Assembly: GCF_001039355.2 (NCBI RefSeq)
Contig: NW_019775003.1
Coordinates: 128,839-192,838 of the forward strand
Reading direction: 5' to 3'
Source of the DNA: Lingula anatina
Lineage: Eukaryota; Brachiopoda; Lingulata; Lingulida; Lingulidae
Length of the DNA: 64,000 bases
A model generated the notes under the pieces. The model worked only from the letters and a program-made list of their open reading frames with translations. It searched no databases and had not been told where the DNA came from. The translations under genes were made by a program, and so were the position numbers. This document shows, piece by piece, positions 50,879 through 63,531 of the stretch; position 1 is the first letter of the stretch; every line of letters starts with the position of its first letter.

Positions 50879-52029
50879 AACTGCGCCAACTCTGAAGATA
50901 AATTTATTTCAAACCTAGAGAAACAATGTCAGTTTTTCTCTTTCAAACCAACAGGAAGTTTCATTGAAGACAACAGCAAGGTTTCAGTATTTGCCTTTTC
51001 ACTCCTGTAGGTTCCTAGATGGATTTCCAATAACTCTCTCCACACGTGAAACCAGAGTTAATGCATCTATTGAAGGTAATCTGCAGGAAAAAAAAAACTG
51101 CTTCCCTGTTACACATCTACATGCATGAAAAGCGTACTTCACACAAGCTTTCAAAGGCACTGAAGCCAGGCAATCTGGATCTGTAGTCAAGACGTAAATC
51201 CAGGAGTCGGATCAGGTGGTAACTAAGAGCTGTCACTCAATCCCGAAGAGTACTAAGAAATGAATGCTAGGAAAAAGTTCATGTGAGGTTTTCACTGCTA
51301 GTGATTAAAATTAATGATTTCAATTAGTGACTCTCTTTGAGATGCCTGCAATGCAATGCAATGTGCAGGATGTTGACAGGTCAGAGACTTGTTGCTGGCC
51401 AATGCTTGTCTATTTGGTACAATAGATATAAATTAATATACATAAAAGTCCACTTAGTATGGCATTATTGTTTGTCAATTTACATGCCTGGATCCCTAGA
51501 TTTTGTTTACATCTAAATTTTCTCTTAAGTATTTTGACTGATACAAGCTCCTCCATCTATGCATGATATCCTAAATTAATTTTTGTTGTAAACTAGATAA
51601 AAATCTACACTGTGACCAAAACAATATAACACAATTTTATCTTCAGTCTCACATTTTTCGATTTTTCTGCCATGCCTGGAGATTTTCCGGAGCACCTGGA
51701 TGCTTTTAGTAACCTAAAACAACAGAATATGAAAGTATAAGATCCTGTCAAACCTCCATTTATCTTTCTACCCATTACATTTTTGTCTTTGTTAACATGT
51801 GTTACTGGGTAGTATATTTTATGTAGCATTGATAACTATAAAATATATGAAATATTCATTTCATTGGTTTATTGGTCGAAAAAGGAAGCTTCTTAACTCT
51901 TCTTCTTGCATTCTTGATAAATTATAGATTAAGTCTAATAAAGATTGTAGCACAGAAATCAAGGGCTCCAAATGTTTCAACTTATTAATGTCATATATAT
52001 CCTCTTGAAACAGAAAAATTAGATTGCAT

Positions 52030-53290
52030 CAACTTATCATCATCATTGAGTGCCATCCATTCTCAGCAGGTTGGCTGTTATGCATTGCCATGCCTCTTAA
52101 TCTTGTCTTTCCCTATACTTTTAGATCATTCTTTTATGTTGTTCATTTATGTTATTTTTGGTCTTCCTTTCTCAGGTTTCCCAATTAAGTTTCCTTCATT
52201 TTCCTATGCTGCAAATTATCTTTTCTTATTATATGACCAAAGTAAATTAATTTTCGTTTTTTTTTTTTTTTTTTTTTTTTTTGATGGTGTTCAATAATGA
52301 TCTTTTTATTTTTAGATTATTTAGCATTTCCTCATTACTTTTGTGTTCAGTCCATGATATTTTTAACATCCTTTGAAACATTTTCTTCTGCTTCAACATA
52401 CCGAAAAAAAAGCCCATCCATGTTATTTTTGGTCTTCCCTTCCCAGGTTTCCCAATTAACTTTCCTTCATTTTCTTCTGCTGCAAATTATCTTTTCTTAT
52501 TATGTGTATAAGTAAATCAATTTTCGTTTTTTTTCTGATGGTGTTCAATAATGATCTTTTTATTTTTAGATTATTTAGCATTTTCTCATTACTTTTGTGT
52601 TCAGTCCATGATATTTTTAACATCCTTTGAATTCTGTGTATCCACATTTCAAACATTTCCATTTTTTATTGTTGTTTTTGTTAGTGTACATGCCTCTGAG
52701 CTGTATAAAAGTGTAACATTTAATGATCTGTAGCCTTAGATTGATGGTAATATTTTGCTAATAACTTTTGCTAAGCTTTCAAAAGCTGAGCTTGCAATTT
52801 CTATTCTTTTTATTTCTCTTCAATTGTCTGTTGCCATATAACCCAAGTATACCATGCTGCTGACTTGTTGAATTGGTTTTCCTTCTATGCTGATAGTAAC
52901 CTATGGCACTGGATTTTTTCTGCTCACACCCATTCCTTTTGCCTTATAATGTTCATTTCCATTCGGTATGGTTTTTCTTTTTCATTGACTGACGTTGTTA
53001 ACTCTTGTGAGTCTGAATTAGTTTCTGTTAACAAAGCTATATCATATGCACATCTCAGATTATTTATATTGATTCCTCCTACAATGTATATTCACACCTT
53101 TTATATCTTCAACTTCTCTTAATATTTTTTCAGTATACAAGTTGAATTAATTTGGTGATATAGCAAAACCATACCATACCCCTTTCTTTATTTTGAATTC
53201 AACTTATGCTGAACTATATACGTATTCCAATTACATTAAGCTCTATAAAATTATGAGTACTGCCAACATGTGTGTGTATGATATTTCAAT
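52030..53290 (-). mobile_element. Degraded non-LTR retrotransposon (LINE) 3' part: reverse transcriptase remains
   Basis: On the minus strand, frame-hopping reads give recognisable LINE reverse-transcriptase text: SPN.FNLYTEKILREVEDIKG, a decayed FADD box (LRCAYDIALL), then IPNGNEH, VSRKNPVP and, at 52662-52456, EMWIHRIQRMLKISWTEHKS, the conserved C-terminal region. Stops and frameshifts are frequent, so it is dead. The 3' end at about 52036 has a short ATGATGATG tail, as LINEs do. The exact clade is not assigned. Confidence 0.75.
52150..52660. repeat. 254-bp tandem duplication inside the dead LINE
   Basis: Two blocks repeat with a 254-base offset: TTATTTTTGGTCTTCC (about 52150 and 52420) and GATGGTGTTCAATAATGATC (about 52283 and 52537). 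The left copy has gained a long poly(T) run (about 52258-52282). Confidence 0.85.
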
Positions 53291-55635
53291 GAAATGATTT
53301 TTTTATCAACAATATCATGCTTGCAGAATACCCACTCTGATTCTGATCCAGCATTGTTGACTTAATCATTGCGGTCTACCACAACTATACCCACACTGGT
53401 AACAAAATATGATGGAGTACCACGTGTAATCTACTTTAATAAAGCAATAGTACACGTGAGTCCATGCATTTCCAAGGTTAACACAAATATGTGGAAACAA
53501 CCAGAATGTGCAGATCATATGTAAATATATATATTGACATGTGCGTACTATGAGCTAATAATAATTACTGACCAATAATGCTGCATTTATACTGTTTAAA
53601 GGCTGGGGACTTACGAGATGCTCCCCCCCCCCTCCCCATGTTATGATGTATCACAAATGTACACATATTACAATAAAAAATTAAATTTTGAATTCCCTCA
53701 TCTCTGGTGTTGTTCATATCTGCATGCTGCTGCAGTGTTATAAATACTAAGTTAAAAGTAACTGCACATTACTGCACTTGGTCTGCTGATACATGCTTTC
53801 ATATGCTTTTAACAATAATTTGTTTGTAACTTGCCAAAAAAAAAATAGGCTGCCAAAAATGTGTGCAATTATCTCAAAGTGAATATTCTTTTATTGATGC
53901 AGTCTATATTCATTAATAATATATACTTCAACCAGATGGAGACACAGCGGTTTTTGCCCAACTGCATGGAAGTTGACTTCCATCTTGTCAGCCATAGGCC
54001 ATCAAACTGTTGCTAAGATGAGGGTGCAAGATCTTTATATTATTGTGTGTCTTCCTCAAGGTGTCCTTTAAAACTCTCATTGCACTATTGAGCTGTTTTC
54101 ATAGATCCAGGATTACTTCCAAAGTGGATGGTTTCCAATCGAAAAACATTCCACTTCCAAACCTCTTACCCCCAATTGCTTTGATAATTGTCATGTGACC
54201 TTCTCAAGAGACCTGTACATTTCCCTTAGCTTATATTCCCTTAGATTTGTGGGGATATGTCATTACGGCAAATGTGATTTTTGTACACAATACTATCTGG
54301 AAATTATCCAGAAATGATCCATGACAATCTTGAAATAGTAGAAAGGAAAAAGAAAATGAAAATTAAGTCAAGCATACCAGAAAGTTAGCATATGGCAATT
54401 GATATTAAAAGATGGATAAGATTGAAATGGTCTGATTTGCAATTGCTTGACTGTATTATGTTTATGATGAGAACGATAACATTTTGCCATTTATTTATGT
54501 CCATTATAGCAACCATTTATTATTTGCAAAAGAATAAGCATGGCAACTTGATAATCATTACTATAATCATTCTATTCAAAATTAAGAGAACATTTTACAT
54601 AGATTATTTCTTTGCATGAATGAATGACTTTATTCCCTGACAAAACAGATCCAGGCAGCATTTGTGCCATCAACAGTCACACATAAGTCTTTTTTTTTCT
54701 CTCTATTTTTTTCTATAGCCATGATCAATTTCCCCTATAGGGAGTTGGTTTTAATGGCTTAGCATTGCAGCTCATGAACAACAATGCCATTCTGTGATGC
54801 TTCTAGATGATCAATTAACTACCTGAGTTCTAGAGCATGGCATTAACATACGGTGCGCAGTTGAGTGATATGACATTACAGATATGGTTGTGGCCTTGAT
54901 AGCCATTGTTGTTAACATGCAGTTGTTTTATGCTCAGAAGCACAGCATGCTGAGTTTCCTGGTTCAAAGTTGTTGTCACACTGACATGTTGTTCTTTTGG
55001 TTAAAGGTAATCAACACTTTTGAAGTGAGCTTAGTGGCTCTGCACGATCTGCAGCATTTGTTTTTTATATACTGACAAGTAAGAATACATCCTCACCAAG
55101 ACTTAAAAATAACCTCAAAGAAAAACAGGCATCATAAGTATTTCCAATGGGACTAAACAACAAAAAAGACCACTTCTCCATTTTTATAATCCAAACGAAA
55201 CACTGTCAGAATTGACAGCCTCCAAGACTGTCTATAAGATATTAAGCTAAATTCAATTTTGATTATCTAATGCAATAATGTTTGTCTTAAAAAATTGATT
55301 ATCATTCCACAATCACATAATATGCCTCTCTTAAACCATTGAGAAATTATGTCCTGTCAGCCTGTTATCAAGTTCTATATTTCTAACTTATGAGTCACTG
55401 TCATAAATATTATTAATGGATATTGAACCTGAAGATTAACTGACACACTCACAAAAAAAATGTTGTTTTAAACACCAAGATATACCCATTCCAAAACTGT
55501 TTTGGTTTTCTAAATTTCTTATTTAAAAATTTCCAGGAAAGCTTCCCAGTATAACATATGACATAACAGTATGATACAACTGACATGTCTGACAGATATA
55601 TGTCAATCACTTAAATTAATACATAAATTTACTGA

Positions 55636-55656
55636 GGGGGGGGGGGGGGGGGGGGG
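55636..55656. repeat. G21 homopolymer
   Basis: Twenty-one consecutive Gs. Confidence 0.98.
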
Positions 55657-55904
55657 TAACCACGTCTGAAGTTAAAATAACAACTGGTAAAATCTGCCTA
55701 AAGAATTTGTCACAACCACTCACAATGCCATATCTAACACAATGCTATTTTCATAGTGCATGCTTAAATGTAGTTATCAATTCAGAATTCAAATTAAATG
55801 TCATATTTACTCTTATGTACAGACACTAATGGCAGGTGGATGGTTCAGCTTCTAAAGATCTTGAGGCATTTATGCCTGAAATTGTTCGATTGGTTGAATT
55901 ACAA

Positions 55905-56132
55905 TATGAACTAGAAAAGCACTCCAAGAGCGCAGATCTTTGCCAAGGCAGCAATTTTGATTATTATTGATTGATTATTGATCTGGATCACCACTAAAAC
56001 CTAATCATCTGTTCCTTGGCCCACTTCTGACAGTTCCTGAAAATTTCATCAAAATCGGTCCATAACTTTTAGAGTTATGTTGATGACAGACAAACAGGGG
56101 TGAAAACATAACCTCCTTGGCGGAGGTAATTA
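55905..56132. mobile_element. Dispersed repeat ending CCTTGGCGGAGGTAAT
   Basis: Starts near AAGCACTCCAAGAGCGCAGA, with TTGCCAAGG, and ends CCTCCTTGGCGGAGGTAAT, an inverted complement of the start. The interior ATTTCATCAAAATCGGTCCA-TAACTTTT-GAGTTATGTTG is a pattern I recall from repeats in many aquatic animals. A family name is not assigned. Confidence 0.6.
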
Positions 56133-59060
56133 TAATGTAAACTGATATCAAGAGCAATTTTGGTCATGAATGCATCAAAATATTTCAAAGCTGTACTAAA
56201 CCATCTACCATATATAATAAGTTAGTGTCCAGTATGAGATTTTATCTCCATTCTTTACTGATTATATCTAGAACTGATTGGATCACAATAAACACTTTTA
56301 TTTGACATTAACATTACATTCAACCAGTCATAGTGAATGATCATCATGCCTGACCATATACTGGTAGATAATAATTTTGTTTATAATGTTCTGTTACAGA
56401 TAAAAACTATTAACCTTGAAACTGACTATGTGTGATGAAAAGTTGGATTAATTTGCAGTTAAAAACACAAACACATGTAAATTGATTTGTCTGATTGGTT
56501 TCCCCAGCAGTATCAGACCAAAACAAGAACATAAGATTGAAATTTATCCAAAGTCCTTACTTACACATGCAACATTCAGATTTAATCTTAGCCTTATCCT
56601 AATTATGTTCACTAAATGAAACATTTCATGTACACTCGGTTTTACTTCGTGTTATACTTCTGCCCACCTAACTGTAATACCTCACAATCAAATGTCTGCT
56701 AGACAGAAATTTCACAAGGTTTTTCACTCTTGTTCAAGTGCCTGTGCTACAATGAAATGAATCTTTGGATATGAGATTTTGATAAGAATGGACACATTAA
56801 GCAGTAATTCCCTTGTGTTCACATGTTGATGACTGATAATTTCATGTGCCCTGTGGAATTAACCTTTGAAATGCCGGTATGATTAAATGCAGAGTTTAAT
56901 TTTTAGTTATTTGCACTTTTATTTTTCATAGGTTTAATTACTTGAATGTGCTGCTTTTGAGCATAACTTGTAGGTTTTAAAAGCTCAAAAGCTTAAAAGC
57001 CCTTACATTTCTAAATATTTTTTTAGGAAGATTAATCTGATACAAATTAGAAAAACAAGGTTGATGAGAAAATTTTAGGCAGAAAAGGTTTATTCCCACA
57101 GGGTTTGGGCAAACTTGTTCTTGTCCTGTGAATTTATAGTGTAATAAGCCAGTCAGTTGGCCAGTAGATCGTGGTCGATAGAAAAATATAATACTTTCTC
57201 CCCAATGCCATTATCCTGGAAATTGACTTGACAATCAGAAAGCAAACCCGCCTGACATTAAAGTGCAAGGAACTAATGAACTCATTTACAATGGTTAAAT
57301 AATGATTCAGTCCCATGATTTATTTTCACCTCGTTGTGAGTCCGATCAAGAAGTGGAATTAACAGGTCTTAGCTTTATTTGTTTGCAGACTAGCATATTG
57401 TTTAAAATCAATTTGCTTAACAACTTACGATGACAGTTTTATTAATATCATGTTCATCTAAAGTGCTAATTAATTATTGATTGTATTGTGAGACTGAAAT
57501 AAGAATGATAATGATACTCCTTTTTTATCAAATATTTACAATAAGATGAGAAGATTCATCCATACATTAACTTTTGTGATAGAAAATCAATGCATCATCA
57601 TTATAAGTCAAGTTTCCAATTGAGACACTTTTATCAATACTATTAAAAAGCCTAGGACAATAAAAGAGCAGACATCTATGATGTATGTCAAAATTATATT
57701 GCAGCACAACTGTAACTTTTATTTTTATACATTTGAAAAGTAATTAAGGTCAAATATGTTACTTAACTAAGTGAAAAGTTTTTTTTCATGTTTACAATAA
57801 TAAAAAAAATTAATGCCTGAAAGAGTTTCACCCCACACACTGTGAAGGATGACTGTAACTTAATTAATTGTCATGTATTTCAAGTTACTCCTAAGTCTCC
57901 TAGAATATTGTTTGTTAAAGAAAAAACCAAACGTCTAATATACGAGGCTCAGGTTCATAAATACCTTCAAAATGTAAACTAAAACTAACGAATTGGATAT
58001 CTAATTCCATGTTAAAACACACACATATACATAAATTGTACCTTTTGTTTATGCCTTCTAAGGATGTAAGTTCAACTAACATTTATCAAATCAACCATCA
58101 AACATGTAACAAAATACAGTGTACTCACTTCAGCTTCTAATGACCTTCACAACCAATGGAGAAGGTGCAGTCACTTTATCAGTTTACCCGACACTTTGGT
58201 GCATTTATCTGCCATAACTTTGATAGAAGATGTTGGCGCACCTTACGCGAGTTGTTGATATCGCTGCTGGATGTTCCCCACTGCTGGTCTGATGCCACAG
58301 CTATGACACATGAAGGCTGCACCAATGATATTGATTTTCAGGTGTGAGCTGAGTTCATTCCCAACAGGTTAGGGTCCTAGCTCTTTTATGTCTACACATT
58401 TACAGGCATATACATTAGCTTTAATCTCTCCAACTACAGCCACCTGAGTTAATGACTGAGACTGATACAGGTGATACCAATATATTACTTTAAGGTGCAT
58501 GCCCTGGTACACATGAAACTGCGATGAAAATTCACACAAAGGAGAAAATTTTTTTTAATGTCATCAGTAGATGATTCTTTATGATATCAAAATTCTTGGT
58601 AGGATTTTGCTTGATAGTAGCTGACACTGTAAGTGCACAGTTCAATAATTGCATAACCAAAAAGTGATTTATCTCCCAGGGGAACTTGCCATATGACATT
58701 GAGTACACACTTCTCAGTGGTACAAAAGGTTTATGAATCTCATCTCAATGATTTTCCTTATTTCACAGGGTTAAAGAGGGTGCAGAAACTCATATTTCAA
58801 TAGAATCTAATGGAAAATAAGCACAAACTCAATTTTGAAAGGGTAAAATATTGGGGTATTGCACCTTTAAAAAAATAGTACCAAATATGCAGCTGTGCTG
58901 TCAAATGTACAGATTATAAAAGTTTTAATCTGATCATAGATATATATATCACAAACCAAGCGTTAAAGAAATATGCAGTTCAAGTCTTGCATATTATAGT
59001 GGTGCAAAATAAAGCTGTGCAATGTAACAAAGTGTCAATCCTATAGGTAATTACTGAAAG

Positions 59061-59061
<1 letters not shown>

Positions 59062-59136
<75 letters not shown>
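59062..59136. repeat. (AT)n microsatellite
   Basis: About 75 bases of AT repeat, followed at 59149-59175 by about eight CAT trinucleotides. Confidence 0.97.
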
Positions 59137-59139
<3 letters not shown>

Positions 59140-62100
59140 AAGCATTACACCATCATCATCATCATCATCATCATCCAAATTTATTTTATACTGGCCAGGA
59201 TTAATCCTCAACAGAGGGTGGGGCCAGTCTGACGCGCAGTCTTCAGATTTGTGTACAACTTGTCATAATACTGTGTGGCGTTTTTTACAGTTAGGCTGCA
59301 CTGCCAATCTCCAACTCTGACATTCACCAATGAACTAAAATGCATATATGTGACTCATTGCAATTTTCTGTCTAAATAAAAGAAAGCGCCAAGAAGTTCT
59401 AATTTTCCTTAATGGTGAATCACTCTCATGGCATATGGAAAAAAAGTAAGAGAGAAGGAAAAGTTTTGTGAAGTGGTTGCACATACCACACAGTTTCCCA
59501 CATATCTGACTCTTTCTCACAAAAATAGCTCTTGATACACTGACTTTCTTAAGAAATACATTAACAAAGTCTTACATACTCCTACATATACACCTAAACT
59601 TTGCTCCAGGCAAATCATTTTTAAAAGCCAGTTTTTGTTTTATACATTATGGAAGTTTTTTTTTCAACTACTACTGATTCTAGCTATTTTTGTAAAATAA
59701 AAATAAAAAAATGTTTCAATTAAAGTAGATTAATTTAATAAACTCTTATTTTTCAATAAGTCGACAACAGTTTTAATTTTCATTTTAACTTCACATTTCA
59801 CATAAATACAGGTTTCCCTATTGGAGGTGTTTTGACTAATAAATGATTTAAGCTATTGTGCAATCAAAAATAATTTTTAGATAAACTCTGTCAAGATAAC
59901 AGGCTATATACAGTTCAGGCATCTTCTGCTGACCTGTGATTTTTCAAAAGATGCCACAAACCTGGGACCTTCACTGGGCACCTTTCACATCCAATATCAG
60001 CCTACATGCAGGAGATCTTTGTTTCCGTATAGCAGCATTTTGCAACAAGATGCAAAATGTAGTTGGTTGCAAAATGTGGCGCTACTAGCAGAGCTGTATA
60101 TGCAACCACAATTCACGTTGCATCCACAGTGCATTTTGTAACCAAAGATAAAAATGTGAATATGCATTTTACAACTGCAATGCTATTTCCAACCAGTTTT
60201 TTATATGCCACTGGAAAGGTTTGCAAAGTACACTTATTTGCAAATTGCAGCTCTACATTTCTGAGAACTCCCATCTCAATGCAACAAAGTTATCAAGTTT
60301 AAATGATACCTGCTGCTTGTGGCAAGTAAATCTTTATTTCAGTCTCATGTCCTTCTCTATTTTGTACTGTATTTGCCACTGACGTTTTCCTCTCATCCTA
60401 CGTAAATTCATTTCTTTCATGTTAGCATCTGACTGTGCCATCAATTCCCACTTCAGTGGGAGGCTGCTTGATTCACATGAGTAATTCAAATCCAACAAAT
60501 AACAAAACTTGATTAAAATCTCCTACGAACACTTCCTAACGATATGGTCTAACATCCATTGAGGTACCTAAAGGAAATTTTAGGTGTCTGATTGCGTTTG
60601 TCACTATTATAAAATACTCTGCTGAATATTTTCATGATTATTACCTTTTTACTTCTTTTGTTCATGTAAATGAAGATGTAGATAATTACTTTAGTCCAGA
60701 TGCAAACACAGCACTTCCTCAAAGGGGAAAAAGCGATTTACAACTGAAACCCCTAGAATGAAAAATGATGTACATGTAACATTTTAAGCTGATACAAGAC
60801 TCGTCAACAGCATTGCTGTCTTGGTGTTAACCATGCTTTGAAACGTCCCGAGGACACTGAAAACTCATCTCCCTACTACCGTCCTCTGAAACGCAGGGTG
60901 CACTTATGCTGACAATCTAGACAATGAATAACCTAAACAGTAAATGGTCAGGAATACTATGTTCAACATAGAAGAGAAAGGGTGTGATTTTTGTTCTCAC
61001 CTTTTACTCTTCTAATCCACATGTTTAGACCAGAGGTGTACATGACTTTTTTCCCAATGGGTTCTGTGTGTGTGCAAATATAAATATCAGTAGCAGAAAA
61101 TAACTTTAGAACTCTTTAGGTAAGGGAAATTATTCCTTTGATGGTGGTTGTTAATTTAATGCAAAATAGGCAAATGTTAGTTCCATCCTTTCTGTTAAGT
61201 TTTGCCTGAATTTTCGTTCAGTGCATGCTGAGTTACCCAACCTCTATATCTTCCACTCCTCAGGGAGGGGGGCAAGCATGGGAGGCAGGCACCTGATTAA
61301 ACAGCATACCTGAGGGGTGATAAGTGGTAATACCTATCACAATCCCTCATTTTGACTATCAGCAGACAAAATATTGGCTGGTAAATCTGAGTTAATTTTT
61401 CTGTAGCTTTTGGCAAATGAAACTGTTCAACAAAATAAGGGTTTACTGCAGCTCTCTGCTCTGTGAAAAAAATGCTGGGAATTTCATCAATTTTCCTTTG
61501 ATACTAAAGAGTGCCCTATTCTAAACTGTTAAGAATATAAACCTTTTTTTGAGTTTCAAATTTCTCATTTCTACCATCAAGAGGGCAATTCACTTATCTC
61601 TATCTCCATTATCTGTCTATCTCTAGAGAGTGCCTAGAATTTTCAAAGACAGATTTATGATCATTTATAGATTTTATCGATAATGGCAATTTTGTGAATA
61701 TAGGTTTTGGATAGGGACCTTGGTGATGAAAGGTGAGATTTCTAAATTAAACGTTTTTGCTAAATAAAGGTGTAATGCCTTTAAATAGCACCAGCACAAT
61801 GAACAGATTGATTTAAGGATCACATCCAGCATGAGGCTGCAATCGAACCTCTCCTTTCTGAAATTGAAATTAAACGCTTTTGTTAAAATTGTTTTCAATA
61901 TGGCTGGTATCATAAGTTGATTACCATCATAGTAGTTTTCAGTAGTAATTGCAGTCTTTTTTTAACGAGATCAATGTCATCACGTTCCCTCAAGTGACCG
62001 GCTAATGTCCTTCAAACTTCCTGACTTGATGGATTATTTGGTGTCTGTGGCTATAATGTAGTTGTTCAGGGAAGAGGCAATCATTACACATAAACTAGTA

Positions 62101-62465
62101 AAGGGATTTATATTCCAGGACAAAGGTTCTTGAATAAGTACCATTAACTTTATGAGTATTGCTTTGATCCTGGGCAAGGTCATACCAAAAAGGATCATAA
62201 AGTACTTGCTGTTCCTTTACTTGGCATTCAGTGTTTGAAAGTTAAAGCAGAAGGTCAGTTATTGTAACACTGGATCCAAGATATATGGCGATTTCAGAGT
62301 TTGGTGCCAACTTGCGCAAACACTGTTAAGTTGTTTTCACAGTGAGCAGTACATTTGCCTGTACTGCTCTGGTTAAAGAGATTGTCAACTTAATGGCTGA
62401 CTATCACATGTATAAGGGCTCATTCCCAATAAAACAGATCGCATTCAGCTAAAATCCCTGTGGAG

Positions 62466-62991
62466 TTAGGCTTTGTTCACATGGAAAGTCTATTTTCTAA
62501 AAATCTATTTTCTATTCGCGGTATCTTATGATCACGGTCTGTGCCCTGAATATCCTGCAGCGTAATTACTGGCAGCGCGAGCCAGTTACTTATACAAAGC
62601 TGTAATTAATTCTCGGCTGTGCTCGCATTCTGTAAAATCTCATCCTCCGTTGCCGCATCACTTGCCATCGGATCATGATGGTTGCACTCGTATCTGTCGT
62701 GTGTATAGCTTCTTCATCTTCTTCGTCTTGTTGTTGCACAAAATCGACAAACACATTTTTCAAAGCAACCACGACCGCCATTAACTTTCTAACTTCCTAC
62801 TGCGCATGCGTCAAGGTATCAGAATCTCCTCCGAGCACAGCCAAGAATTAATTACAGCTTTGGAAGTAACTGGCTCACGCTGCCAGTAATTACGCCGCGG
62901 GATATTTAGGGCACAGACCGTGATCACAAGATATACCGCGAATAGAAAATAGATTTTTAGAAAATAGACTTTCCATGTGAACGAAACCTTA
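62466..62991. mobile_element. Larger PIF/Harbinger-like element, TTA duplication, with internal ORF
   Basis: A 520-bp element (62469-62988), TTA on both sides, with ends GGCTTTGTTCACATGG and CCATGTGAACGAAACC. It is the same family as 31469-31717 (shared GCGGTATCTT.TGATCAC, GTGCCCTGAATA and TAATTAATTCTCGGC blocks). Inverted arms exceed 150 bases. A core of about 190 bases, absent from the short copy, carries a minus-strand ORF (62781-62590) starting MAVVVALKNVFVDF, acidic then Arg-rich, with no family that I recognise. Confidence 0.8.
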
Positions 62992-63146
62992 GATTGATCT
63001 ACATAGACCGATAGTTACAATAGGAATTAATTATCCCTACATCACCTAAGCGAATATATGCTCAACATGTCAGGTTAACTCAGGATTAATTTTGATAGTT
63101 ATGTACACTGGGTCTTGTAATACACAGTACCTCTCTCCTTCCCATG

Positions 63147-63329
63147 GTAGGCTGGGGTAGCGCTAACACTCGCCGATTTAGCCAAATGCTAAAACTGACT
63201 GAAATTGGCTAAAGAAAAAGGGCTAGATTTGATATGTTTTAGCCAAATTATAACCATTTTGATAACAAATTGACAAAAATGTGGTGATATGGCTAAGCGA
63301 AAAAAATTGCTAGCGCTACCCCAGGTAGG
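63147..63329. mobile_element. Inverted-repeat element, CTGGGGTAGCGCTA ends, GTAGG duplication
   Basis: The element 63152-63324 begins CTGGGGTAGCGCTA and ends TAGCGCTACCCCAG (perfect 14-base termini), flanked by GTAGG at 63147-63151 and 63325-63329. The interior is AT-rich and non-coding. Confidence 0.75.
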
Positions 63330-63352
63330 ACCAGTCATACTGGTGCATTACA

Positions 63353-63531
63353 GACAACCAGAGGTGGATTTAGGCCATCTTCTAGGTCTTCCAGAAGACG
63401 GTCAGATTGTCAAGTTTACATTGATGGGTATCTAATTTTTTCTGTTGGAAGACGGTCAAAAATGAGGATGGATCAACAAAGATAATTCGGAAGACTGTTA
63501 GAAAATATCTCTGGATCCGCCCCTGGACAAC
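63353..63531. mobile_element. Non-autonomous element, GACAAC duplication
   Basis: The element 63359-63525 begins CAGAGGTGGATTTAGG and ends CTGGATCCGCCCCTG, imperfect inverted ends. It is flanked by GACAAC on both sides (63353-63358 and 63526-63531). It lies about 30 bp from the preceding element. Its ends resemble those of 16994-17312. Confidence 0.7.

Noticed and set aside
58156-58347. 63-codon plus-strand ORF (MEKVQSLYQF...)
   Set aside because: No family match that I recognise and no conserved splice partners.
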